Source: a virus. Taken from it: a stretch of DNA of 45,160 bases. This document shows positions 21,951 to 29,068 of this stretch, piece by piece. The stretch's first letter is position 1, and every line of letters begins with the position of its first letter. The notes beneath the pieces were generated by a model. That model was not told the origin of the DNA and ran no database searches. It was given only the letters and a program-made list of their open reading frames with translations. The translations under genes were made by a program, and so were the position numbers. The stretch lies in the IMG/VR virus record IMGVR_UViG_3300018476_000017, positions 1 to 45,160 of that record; one strand, given 5' to 3'.

Positions 21951-22880
21951 CTAGGACACGGCCTTCCAGAACTCACCGCCGGTCCAGGTGTGCTTGCTGT
22001 CCCCGAAGGGAAGCTCGCCCACACGCACGCAGTTGAACAAGCCAGCTATGTCGCCGGGCTGCTCAAAGTCTTGGCCCTTGGCCGCGGCTGCGGCACGATG
22101 CGCGGCCACGGCGCGGTCCACTTCGGGTGAACCCGGCCCGGCCCACGTGACGTAGAGCGCCTGGCCATCGTCGGTGGTCATTGCGATGAACTGAGCATCG
22201 CTGTCGCTGAGGATGAGCAGTCGTACTTGCACGTCGTCGCCTCCTGGCGGTGGTGGTGTTGAGCCTGCGCGGCGGGCGGCTTCGGCTCGCATGTCGTCGC
22301 CGGACCACGTGCCGCTCGACGTGGTGGGCCTGGGATGCCACGGACCCTGCACGGCTTCGGCCGTGGCGGGGTCGATCTTCCTGGACGGTGCCCACTCCGC
22401 GTGGCCTGCCAGGTCGGTTGGCTGCAATCCGTAGGCCGCAGCGAGTGCGTTGTTGATGGCGAAGTACGCATCGATCTGCACCTGCGGCCAGGCTTCACCT
22501 ACGCCGGTGTTCACTGCTTCGATGCCGATGGCGTGACTGTTCATGCTGTCCTCGGGCACGGTGCCGCGGCTCATGCCCAGCGGACCACCTGCACCATTCG
22601 TGTTGGTGGCACCCCCTGCACAGACGATGACATCACCGGCACGACCAAGCACCAGGTTGCACACCGGGGCGACGTCGCTGCCATAGCTGGCGTAGTTGGC
22701 GACGCTCGCCGTCGAAGCGTTGGGCGCGCTGGCTGCATGGTGCCACATGATTGTCCACGGACGGTTGCCGTCGTATCCCCCGCTGGACCGAGCGCGGTAC
22801 TGCCAGTCGTCCTGTTCGGTCACGTCGAGGCCAGCCCGGCGCAGCACGTCGGCCAGGTCGGTCAGGTAGCGGTTGCCCAT
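21951..22880 (-). CDS. Endolysin, N-acetylmuramoyl-L-alanine amidase (Amidase_2)
   Basis: 309 residues from ATG 22880 (MGNRYLTDLADVLR), overlapping the upstream stop as ATGA. The amidase_2 core covers about 10-190: WHHAASAP (H47), NSHAIGIEAVNTG, GHAEWAP (H160) and KIDP (D170) supply the zinc and catalytic residues. It cleaves the amide bond between MurNAc and L-Ala in the host wall. A Pro-rich linker (about 208-215) leads to a C-terminal region of about 90 residues, probably for binding. Confidence 0.9.
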   Translation of the reverse strand: MGNRYLTDLADVLRRAGLDVTEQDDWQYRARSSGGYDGNRPWTIMWHHAASAPNASTASVANYASYGSDVAPVCNLVLGRAGDVIVCAGGATNTNGAGGPLGMSRGTVPEDSMNSHAIGIEAVNTGVGEAWPQVQIDAYFAINNALAAAYGLQPTDLAGHAEWAPSRKIDPATAEAVQGPWHPRPTTSSGTWSGDDMRAEAARRAGSTPPPPGGDDVQVRLLILSDSDAQFIAMTTDDGQALYVTWAGPGSPEVDRAVAAHRAAAAAKGQDFEQPGDIAGLFNCVRVGELPFGDSKHTWTGGEFWKAVS

Positions 22881-23086
22881 CAGAGGTCGCCGTCTTCGAC
22901 ACGGTTGCGGATGAAGGCGATGTGCGCCAGTAGGCGGAGCAACCTGCCGCTGCGGTCGGGTCGGTCGCCGGTGAACAGGTCGTTGACGCGGATGCTGATG
23001 TTGTCGAGCAAGTCGACCACAGGGTCCGACGCGTCCCACCCATCCTCGGGGTCGGCATCATCGAACGGCGTGCCTGTGTCGCTCAT
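22880..23086 (-). CDS. Small acidic protein upstream of the endolysin
   Basis: 68 residues, acidic at the start (MSDTGTPFDDADPEDGWDAS) with a helical C-terminus (RSGRLLRLLAHIAFIRNRVE). ATGA-coupled to the endolysin and 3-base overlap with the 30-residue membrane gene before it. No family recognised; a lysis accessory role is inferred from location. Confidence 0.65.
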   Translation of the reverse strand: MSDTGTPFDDADPEDGWDASDPVVDLLDNISIRVNDLFTGDRPDRSGRLLRLLAHIAFIRNRVEDGDL

Positions 23087-23088
23087 GG

Positions 23089-23181
23089 CTACACCCTGTG
23101 CCGGACGATGAGCCAGATCACGACAACCAAGAGGATGACGATGATCAAGCCAGTGCTGATGACGATCGCTTCACCAATCAT
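23089..23181 (-). CDS. 30-residue single-span membrane protein, holin candidate
   Basis: A very short gene, MIGEAIVISTGLIIVILLVV then VIWLIVRHRV. Residues 5-26 are a pure hydrophobic span with a basic C-terminus. AAGG lies upstream of ATG 23181 at a longer spacing than usual. It heads the lysis cassette, so a small holin or regulator is plausible. Confidence rests on the hydrophobic pattern and position. Confidence 0.55.
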   Translation of the reverse strand: MIGEAIVISTGLIIVILLVVVIWLIVRHRV

Positions 23182-23263
23182 GCCCGGACCTTACATCGGA
23201 TGGAGCGGGGTCGCACCCGCCCACCCACTCCCGCAACAAGGCGGGTCAACGAAAGGAAACAGG
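23182..23263 (+). promoter_or_regulatory. Hairpin/SD cassette 16 between divergent genes
   Basis: GCGGG/CCCGC, CCACCCACT, CCCGC/GCGGG, then TCAACGAAAGGAAAC and ATG 23264. The 82 bases between the lysis cassette and the plus-strand gene should also hold the lysis promoter, but no clear -10/-35 was seen. Confidence 0.75.
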
Positions 23264-23932
23264 ATGCCAACCAAGACCAAGGCAGAAACGAATGGCGAGG
23301 CGACTGCGCCACCGCCGGAGGTTGCCTCCATCAGTCTCAGCCGGATCGAGACTGAGCGGTTGGAGGTTCCGATCATGGGCACCACGCCCCTGATCTGCCA
23401 CCGCTTCTCGGAGAAGGCCAAGCGCATGATGCTCGACAACATGCAGGGCCGCAAGAATCCTCGAGAAATCAAGGATCCCCAGGCCGAGTACGAAGCCGCG
23501 TTCTACAAGTTCGATGACGGGCGCTTCGGCCACCCGACATTGGCCTTCAAGGACGCCACCGTTGGCGGCGCTCGCTTCTACGGCAGCAGCGTGACGATGA
23601 CCGGCTTGCGCCAGTCGTTGTTCTTCGTCGGCACACAGAACCAAGTCGATGGCATGGCCTTGACGGAAATCTGTGGGGAGCCGGTCATGCGGGAAGATGT
23701 CGTGCGGGTCAACCGCGGCGGCACCGACCTGCGTTACCGACCGCAGTTCAACGAGTGGACTGCAACGCTCACCATCGTCTACGTGAAGGCAATGCTGACC
23801 CGCGACAGCGTGCTGTCGCTGATCGAAGCTGGTGGAATGGGCGTGGGCGTAGGCGAATGGAGAGTCGAGAAAAGCGGCGACTTCGGTACCTATTGCATCA
23901 ATCCCGACCGAGAGGTGACCATCCTCGGATGA
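23264..23932 (+). CDS. Conserved phage protein (function unknown)
   Basis: 222 residues. The series VPIMGTTPLICHRFSEKAKR, GRKNPREIKDPQAEYEAAFY, MREDVVRVNRGGTDLRYRP and GGMGVGVGEWRVEKSGDFGT is typical of a widespread actinophage and prophage family of this length. Its biochemical role is not known to me. It is ATGA-coupled to the next gene, a pair that usually occurs together in early or replication regions. Confidence 0.8.
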   Translation: MPTKTKAETNGEATAPPPEVASISLSRIETERLEVPIMGTTPLICHRFSEKAKRMMLDNMQGRKNPREIKDPQAEYEAAFYKFDDGRFGHPTLAFKDATVGGARFYGSSVTMTGLRQSLFFVGTQNQVDGMALTEICGEPVMREDVVRVNRGGTDLRYRPQFNEWTATLTIVYVKAMLTRDSVLSLIEAGGMGVGVGEWRVEKSGDFGTYCINPDREVTILG

Positions 23933-24333
23933 GCACACTCAAGGATGAGCTACTCGCCATCCGTGCGGCGCGGGGGTTACTCACCCCCGCGACCGTGTTG
24001 GATGCAGCACGACCACCCGAGTCACCGTTGCACTCTCGCTTTGAGTGGGACGATGGCATCGCCGCGGAGAAGTATCGACTGGCCCAAGCCAGCGATCTGA
24101 TCCGCAGCGTGAGGGTCAACTTCACCACCGCGACGGGCGTCGAGTCTGTCCGTCAGTTCGTGGTATCAGGACCATCCACCTACTCCCCGATCGAGGAGGT
24201 GGCGCAAGACCCGATCAGTCGGGAGCTCTTGCTCCGCCAATTTGAGCGGGACTGGAAGACCTTCCAGGCCAGGTACTCACACCTGGCCGAGTTCCTTGAG
24301 AGCATCAGGGAGGTGTTGGCGGAAGCCAGCTGA
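23929..24333 (+). CDS. Conserved phage protein, partner of the preceding gene
   Basis: 134 residues from ATG 23929. RAARGLLTPATVLDAARPPE, SPLHSRFEWDDGIAAEKYRL and AQASDLIRSVRVNFT match the protein that usually follows the previous family (WDDxxAAxxYRxxQAxxLIR). DNA binding has been suggested for such proteins but is not evident from motifs. Last gene before the gene-free tract. Confidence 0.8.
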   Translation: MSTLKDELLAIRAARGLLTPATVLDAARPPESPLHSRFEWDDGIAAEKYRLAQASDLIRSVRVNFTTATGVESVRQFVVSGPSTYSPIEEVAQDPISRELLLRQFERDWKTFQARYSHLAEFLESIREVLAEAS

Positions 24334-25309
24334 ACGGCAATGGACATGGCAGGCGAGGCGGTACATGGCGCGTCCTCGCACGGTGAGGCATTGGCATGGG
24401 GGGCGAGGCAGGCGGGGCGTCGGCAATACCTGGATCGGCACAGCGTGTCAGTGCCCGGCCGGGCATCGCTCGACCCGGCAGGCTCGGCATGGAATGGCAG
24501 GGCGAGACTTGGATAGGCAGGTCCGGGCAGGCTCGGCCGTTGTTGGCTTGGCCGGTCACGTTCTGCAAGTCATGTCATTGGCGTGGCAGGCGGGGCTGGG
24601 CATGGCCCGACATGACGAGGAAGGCATGGCAGGCTGGGCAACGCAGTGCTCGGCTGGTCGCGGTCGGCGTGACTGGGCTGGCTTGGCTTGTCCTTCAGGG
24701 CAAGTCAGTGCACCACACTGCTCGACTCGGCTCGGCAGGCACGGTTGGCTCGGCTTGGCGAGGATGGCGTGTCCCCGCGCGGCTTGGCAGGCAAGGCTCG
24801 GCCAGTTCGTCGTGGTGTGTCAAGTCATGGAATTGATGGCGCGGTGGTCGTGGCAGGCAGGGCAGGGCGACCTTCCGCTTGGCTCGGCCAGGCTAGGCGA
24901 GTAGGCATGGCAGGCTTGGCACGCGCGGCGGGGCATGTCATCGCTCGGCACGGCCCTTCATGGCAGGCCGCGCTTGGCAGGTCTCGTGAGGCAAGTCATG
25001 GCTGGGCAGGCGCTGCGGGTCGACACGCGTCGGGGTTGGGCATGGACGTACTTGGTAGGGCGAGGCAGGCAGGGATTGGCTCGGCGGTGCAAGGCGGGGC
25101 ATGGCAGGCAGGGCTAGTCGCCGCTCGGTATGGCTCGGCCTCTATGGGGCCGGGCAGGGCAGGCGAGGCACGGCAAGGCAGACGGGTCTAGGAATGGCTT
25201 GATGCGGCAAGGCAGGCATGGCAAGGACTGGGCATCGGCATTCAGTGCTGGTCCCGGCAACGCTCGGCTGGGCGCGTCGACGGCACGGCAGGCATGGGGC
25301 GCGTGGGGG
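24334..25309. other. Gene-free, G-rich low-complexity tract (about 980 bases)
   Basis: The plus strand is packed with short words ending in GGC, such as GGCAGGC, GCTCGGC, CATGGC, GGCATGGCAGGC and CAAGTCATG, repeated irregularly every 4-6 bases. G is far more frequent than C. All plus-strand frames are long open frames because stop codons are rare, but each is a mix of Arg, Gly, Ala and Trp with no recognisable domain, and none has a good SD. Most likely non-coding. It could be a replication or packaging site, or a transcribed RNA. Confidence 0.7.
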
Positions 25310-25363
25310 TCAGACCCCGCGCGTCCACTGTGGGCATCCGCCCACTCACACGAAAGGAACCAC
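25310..25363 (+). promoter_or_regulatory. Hairpin/SD cassette 17
   Basis: GGGGTC/GACCCC with a 1-base gap, GTGGGC/GCCCAC with loop ATCC, then CACACGAAAGGAACC and ATG 25364. Confidence 0.75.
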
Positions 25364-25879
25364 ATGGACGACACACCAAACGACACGTCGATCGTCATCC
25401 CGCCGATCTTCAGCGACGAACAGCTGCTGGGGTTCAAGCAGGCGAGGATCGATGACCTGGAGCAGATGGTCTCCGACAAGGACGAGCAGCTGAATCGCAC
25501 GCGGGAAGTTCTGCACCAACTCAACATCACCCACGAGGAGGTCCTTGGCAGGCTCACCGCAACGGAGTCGGCACGGCAGCGGCTGGCCGAAGATTGCGCG
25601 ACCATCGCCGCTGAGTTGCTGTCGGAAGCGGAGCGCCGTGAATGGTGCGACGAATACGACAGCTTCGTGCACAGTCTCAACACACAGCTGAGCCAGCGCT
25701 GGTTCAAGGCGTGCCCCAGGGAATCGACGCACACCTTCACCGTGACGGTGGGCGTGACTGCACCATCGGAGTCCTACGAGGACATCTGCGAGCAGTTGAA
25801 GGAGTACCTGGAAGGCGCAGCGGAAGGAGTGAGCAACAGCGACGCATTCGACATCAGTGTCAGCGTCGTTCCGCGGTGA
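25364..25879 (+). CDS. Coiled-coil protein, paralogue of the gene at 15818
   Basis: 171 residues. A long coiled coil covers about 20-90 (ARIDDLEQMVSDKDEQLNRT, REVLHQLNITHEEVLGRLTA). REWCDEYDSFVHSLNTQLSQ and the C-terminal FTVTVGVTAPSE correspond to the same elements in the 15818 product. Its stop overlaps the next start as GTGA. Role unknown; duplication within one genome is clear from the motif order. Confidence 0.75.
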   Translation: MDDTPNDTSIVIPPIFSDEQLLGFKQARIDDLEQMVSDKDEQLNRTREVLHQLNITHEEVLGRLTATESARQRLAEDCATIAAELLSEAERREWCDEYDSFVHSLNTQLSQRWFKACPRESTHTFTVTVGVTAPSESYEDICEQLKEYLEGAAEGVSNSDAFDISVSVVPR

Positions 25880-26265
25880 CCGAGTTCCGCCGGGGGGACT
25901 ACATCACCGTGCAGGAGGCAGCGCACATTCTGCAGATCACCGAGCAGTCGGTGCATCAGTTGATGTCTCGCGGTCACATACGCAACTGGCGTGAACACAA
26001 CAGGTTCCCCCGGCCACTGCGCGCCGACGTCGAAGCGTGGGCCGCGCCCGACACACGGCTGACCGTTGCCGAAGTAGCAGAGCGATTGGGCGTAAGCGAG
26101 CAAGCGGTTCGCAACTACATCAAGAAGGGCTACCTGGTGGGTGCCCAACGGGGACGGCGGGGCGAGTTCCGCTTCACCGAGGATGCGTTGAAGCGCTTCA
26201 TTCCACCGGCCACCGGCAAGCGGACCAGGCAGCAGCCCATCCGCCGAATGGACGGCAAGCGATAA
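25876..26265 (+). CDS. Protein with two tandem MerR/excisionase-type helix-turn-helix domains
   Basis: 129 residues from GTG 25876. Domain 1 (about 8-50): YITVQEAAHILQITEQSVHQ, LMSRGHIRNWREHN. Domain 2 (about 60-108): LTVAEVAERLGVSEQAVRNY, IKKGYLVGAQRGRRGEFRFT. Both have the (I/L)TVxEAAxxLxVxxxxVxxLI pattern of excisionase-like HTH proteins. A basic tail (KRTRQQPIRRMDGKR) follows. A DNA-binding regulator or architectural protein that contacts two half-sites is likely. Confidence 0.8.
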   Translation: MTEFRRGDYITVQEAAHILQITEQSVHQLMSRGHIRNWREHNRFPRPLRADVEAWAAPDTRLTVAEVAERLGVSEQAVRNYIKKGYLVGAQRGRRGEFRFTEDALKRFIPPATGKRTRQQPIRRMDGKR

Positions 26266-26343
26266 CGGACGGGTGTGGGTCATACCGCACCCGCCCACTC
26301 ACCCAACACGGGGTGATACAAGCAACGAAAGGAACCGAACCAA
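26266..26343 (+). promoter_or_regulatory. Hairpin/SD cassette 18
   Basis: GGGTGTGG/CCGCACCC (one G-T pair), GCCCACT, TCACCC/GGGTGA, then AGCAACGAAAGGAACC and ATG 26344. Confidence 0.8.
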
Positions 26344-27831
26344 ATGCCAAAGAAGAAAGAGGAACTCGATCCCGATTCCCCCGAGGGCATTCGCCAGCAG
26401 CAAATGCAGCTGCTCGCGGAAGTCGGCGGGAAGCTGTTGGGCGAGGAAGACATCACCTTCTCCGGCACGAAGTTCGTACTGCCCGCGAAGCTGGACCTGG
26501 AGCAAGCAATTGAGTTCCTGGCACAGCGTCAAGAGGATGAAGAAACCGTCAACCGATTCCAGAAGGAGTTCAAGTACCGCCCGCTCGATGGAGCGCGCGC
26601 AACGATGAACGCCATCAAGGAGACGTTCGGTTTCACCTTGGGCAAGACGATCTACTCGTTCTTCGGAAACACGCCACCCACCTTCATCGACTGCCGCTTC
26701 GGCCCAGGCCGGAACGACACCGAGCAGGTGCCGTGGGGTGCGATGCAGATTCCTGGCTTCCGCAACACGGTCGTGTACCTGGGTAACACCAACCACGCCG
26801 AACTCGGGAGCATCTTCCACATTCGCGTCGAAGCGCCACGCAAGTATCGGTGGCACATCGAAGGTCTGTTCAGGTTGATCGAGAAGCATCTCTCTGAGAA
26901 CTCGATCTACAAGGGCAAGGCAATCGACGGCGCGGAGGAACCCAACTTCCTGGACCCGTCATCGGTCAACCCGGCCGATGTCGTCTACACCCAGGAAGTC
27001 GTCGCGCAGTTGGAGGCCAACGTGTGGTCGCCAATCAAGCACGCCGACATGCTGACCTCACTCGGTCAGCCGGGCAAGCGGACCGTCTTGTTTGAGGGTC
27101 CGTATGGCACGGGCAAGTCGCTCGCAGCGTTGCTCACCGCACAGGTGGCCATCGCCAACGGGTGGACGTTCTTGCTGTGCCGCCCTGGGAAGGACGACCT
27201 GAACGTGACCATGCAGACGGCGCGCATGTACCAGCCCGCCGTCGTGTTCTTCGAAGACCTCGACACGGTTGCCCAGCCGGGCAGCGGTGACGACGTGTCG
27301 AAGATCTTGGACATGTTCGACGGCATCACCACCAAGGGGCTGCAGATGCTCTTGGTGCTCACCACCAACCATGCGGAGCGCATCCACAAGGGCATGGTGA
27401 GGCCGGGTCGTTTGGACGCGGTGATCCACGTTGGAGAGATGGACCGTGCTGGCGTAGAGACACTGACCCGCCGGGTCATTGGCGATTCGCTGCACACGGA
27501 CATCGACTTCGACAAGGTGGCCGAGGCGATGGATGGCTACATGCCAGCCTTCGTCAAGGAGGCGCTGGACCGGGCCATCCGGTACAGCGTCAGTCGCAAC
27601 AACGGGCACGTCGGCCTGATCGATACCGACGCCCTGGTGCTGGCAGCGCATGGCCTGCGCGACCAGCTGCGCCTGATGTCGGAGGCATCCGATGTCGAGC
27701 GCGAGCCAACCCTCGACCGTGTGTTCATGCGCACGATCGAGAAGGTGACCGCCGAAGTTGTCCACGGTGCAGCCGTGCTCGACTACGACGGCGACGAGCG
27801 GTTCCACCTGGGACCGCGCGAAGACAGCTAA
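26344..27831 (+). CDS. AAA+ ATPase
   Basis: 495 residues. The ATPase module covers about 230-430: Walker A GPYGTGKS (252-259), Walker B VVFFEDLD (300-307), sensor 1 LTTNHAERIHKGM and the RPGRLD box typical of classical AAA proteins (FtsH, Vps4 or CDC48 type). Residues 1-220 are a phage-specific N-terminal domain. Classical AAA proteins remodel or unfold protein complexes with ATP. The substrate here is unknown; context (tandem HTH protein, then the modification genes) suggests a role on phage or host nucleoprotein. Confidence 0.85.
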   Translation: MPKKKEELDPDSPEGIRQQQMQLLAEVGGKLLGEEDITFSGTKFVLPAKLDLEQAIEFLAQRQEDEETVNRFQKEFKYRPLDGARATMNAIKETFGFTLGKTIYSFFGNTPPTFIDCRFGPGRNDTEQVPWGAMQIPGFRNTVVYLGNTNHAELGSIFHIRVEAPRKYRWHIEGLFRLIEKHLSENSIYKGKAIDGAEEPNFLDPSSVNPADVVYTQEVVAQLEANVWSPIKHADMLTSLGQPGKRTVLFEGPYGTGKSLAALLTAQVAIANGWTFLLCRPGKDDLNVTMQTARMYQPAVVFFEDLDTVAQPGSGDDVSKILDMFDGITTKGLQMLLVLTTNHAERIHKGMVRPGRLDAVIHVGEMDRAGVETLTRRVIGDSLHTDIDFDKVAEAMDGYMPAFVKEALDRAIRYSVSRNNGHVGLIDTDALVLAAHGLRDQLRLMSEASDVEREPTLDRVFMRTIEKVTAEVVHGAAVLDYDGDERFHLGPREDS

Positions 27832-27893
27832 GCAAGCCTGCCGCCCGCCCCTGCTCCCGGGGGCGGGCGGCACCCACCACGAAAGGAACCAAC
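27832..27893 (+). terminator. Cassette 19 with a strong 12-bp hairpin
   Basis: GCCGCCCGCCCC (27840-27851) pairs perfectly with GGGGCGGGCGGC (27860-27871), loop TGCTCCCG. It is followed by ACCACGAAAGGAACC and ATG 27894. No T-tract. The strongest stem of all cassettes, so termination is plausible. Confidence 0.65.
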
Positions 27894-28499
27894 ATGGACA
27901 AGGATCCATACATCGAAACTGCGCAGGCTCTGGCTAACAATTTCGGCCAGGGCGCAGAGGAAATCTACGAACAAGAAGGCAGCGTCGAGCCGGTGCTGCT
28001 GCTGCTGGACGACGATGGGTTGGGCCTGCTGATGCACCCCAGCCGCCTGATGCGTGATCACCCCGGCGAGGCAAGCTCGCTGATCATCGCGGTGGTTGGC
28101 AAGATGCTGCCGGTGCGGTTCATCGGCTTCATTGTCGAGTCGTTTATGACGTCAATGCCCAAGGATGACCCACGTGCGCAAACCATCGAGCGTGGCCAGC
28201 TGACCGAGTGGGCCGAGACCGACCCCGACGTGCGCACGGCCATCTGCACCACAGTGTGGGACGTGAAGTCTCGCGCCGACAGCTACTGCCGACTGGCCAC
28301 CGTGAAGGGTGACCCACGCCAGTGCGAGTGGGACATCGAACAGATCGAAGGCCCACCAGAGGGGTTCATAGACGACCTGTTCACCAAGGCGTTCGCCAAT
28401 GCGCCGCTGCTGGAACACCGCCCGCCCGAGGAAGTCGCCATTGCGCTGATGAACACCGGGCTGGTGACGGGCGCGATGCTGATAGAGGTCCAGCAATGA
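27894..28499 (+). CDS. Hypothetical protein downstream of the AAA+ ATPase
   Basis: 201 residues, MDKDPYIETAQALANNFGQG then an alpha/beta region (EPVLLLLDDDGLGLLMHPSR, LIIAVVGKMLPVRFIGFIVE). Acidic. No family recognised. ATGA-coupled to the next gene. Place after the AAA+ gene suggests a partner, but no motif confirms that. Confidence 0.7.
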   Translation: MDKDPYIETAQALANNFGQGAEEIYEQEGSVEPVLLLLDDDGLGLLMHPSRLMRDHPGEASSLIIAVVGKMLPVRFIGFIVESFMTSMPKDDPRAQTIERGQLTEWAETDPDVRTAICTTVWDVKSRADSYCRLATVKGDPRQCEWDIEQIEGPPEGFIDDLFTKAFANAPLLEHRPPEEVAIALMNTGLVTGAMLIEVQQ

Positions 28500-28747
28500 T
28501 CGAAGACGACGGCGAACACCTGGCCATGTTCGTGATCTACGAGAACCCGACTGACGTTCCGGTCCAGGGATTTGTGGTACGACGGTGGGTCATGTGTGCA
28601 CATGACAACGGACACCCACCAGTGCCCGATCCGTTGGTGTGCGTGGGGCAGACCCTGGAAGCGGCGCGCAGCCAGATTCCGCCGGGGCTGTTCTGCTTGC
28701 AGCGCCAGGAGAACGACGACCCGTGCATACGGGAGGTGTGGCTTTGA
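28496..28747 (+). CDS. Hypothetical protein
   Basis: 83 residues, EHLAMFVIYENPTDVPVQGF then VVRRWVMCAHDN. This resembles small phage proteins with a FVIYxxPxDyP start and one late Cys pair. TGATG overlap with the next gene. Function unknown. Confidence 0.7.
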   Translation: MIEDDGEHLAMFVIYENPTDVPVQGFVVRRWVMCAHDNGHPPVPDPLVCVGQTLEAARSQIPPGLFCLQRQENDDPCIREVWL

Positions 28748-28932
28748 TGAAGATCACCCTTGCCGACCTGTTCCGCCTGTCGCGCATCACCAATCGGCAG
28801 GTGGTGGTCGAGACCGTGGGGCCGGGCACGCATCGCATCCACCACGACGGGTGGATTTACACCATGCCCGAGGATGAGGATGAACTGCTCGACCGGATCA
28901 CGGCGAGGCTCGACGGTGGCGGAGGGGGTTAG
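28747..28932 (+). CDS. Small hypothetical protein
   Basis: 61 residues, MKITLADLFRLSRITNRQVV then VETVGPGTHRIHHDGWIYTM. Ends in a Gly run. ATG 28747 overlaps the preceding stop. No family recognised. Confidence 0.6.
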   Translation: MKITLADLFRLSRITNRQVVVETVGPGTHRIHHDGWIYTMPEDEDELLDRITARLDGGGGG

Positions 28933-29068
28933 CCAGGGCGAGTTCGATGCGCTGCTTGCCGCACACCGAGCGACAGCCGCTGAAGTGGAGGCGCTGAAGC
29001 TGCGTCTGGCCTACGTCGAGGGCTGGGTGCGCGGCGTACAGGAGGCGCTGCGCAAGGATGAGACATGA
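28916..29068 (+). CDS. Very small coiled-coil protein
   Basis: 50 residues from GTG 28916, helical throughout (GEFDALLAAHRATAAEVEAL, KLRLAYVEGWVRGVQEALRK). It overlaps the genes on both sides (17 and 4 bases). A small oligomerisation or adaptor protein; it immediately precedes the radical SAM gene. Confidence 0.6.
   Translation: MAEGVSQGEFDALLAAHRATAAEVEALKLRLAYVEGWVRGVQEALRKDET

Noticed and set aside
24242-25191. Three long plus-strand frames in the G-rich tract
   Set aside because: All are open only because the tract lacks A/T-rich stop codons; their products are repetitive Trp/Arg/Gly mixtures without SD or domain.
11945-27893. Repeated intergenic cassettes as a CRISPR array or IS ends
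   Set aside because: Copies are separated by genes, not uniform spacers, and lack transposase genes or target duplications; each ends in an SD and start codon.
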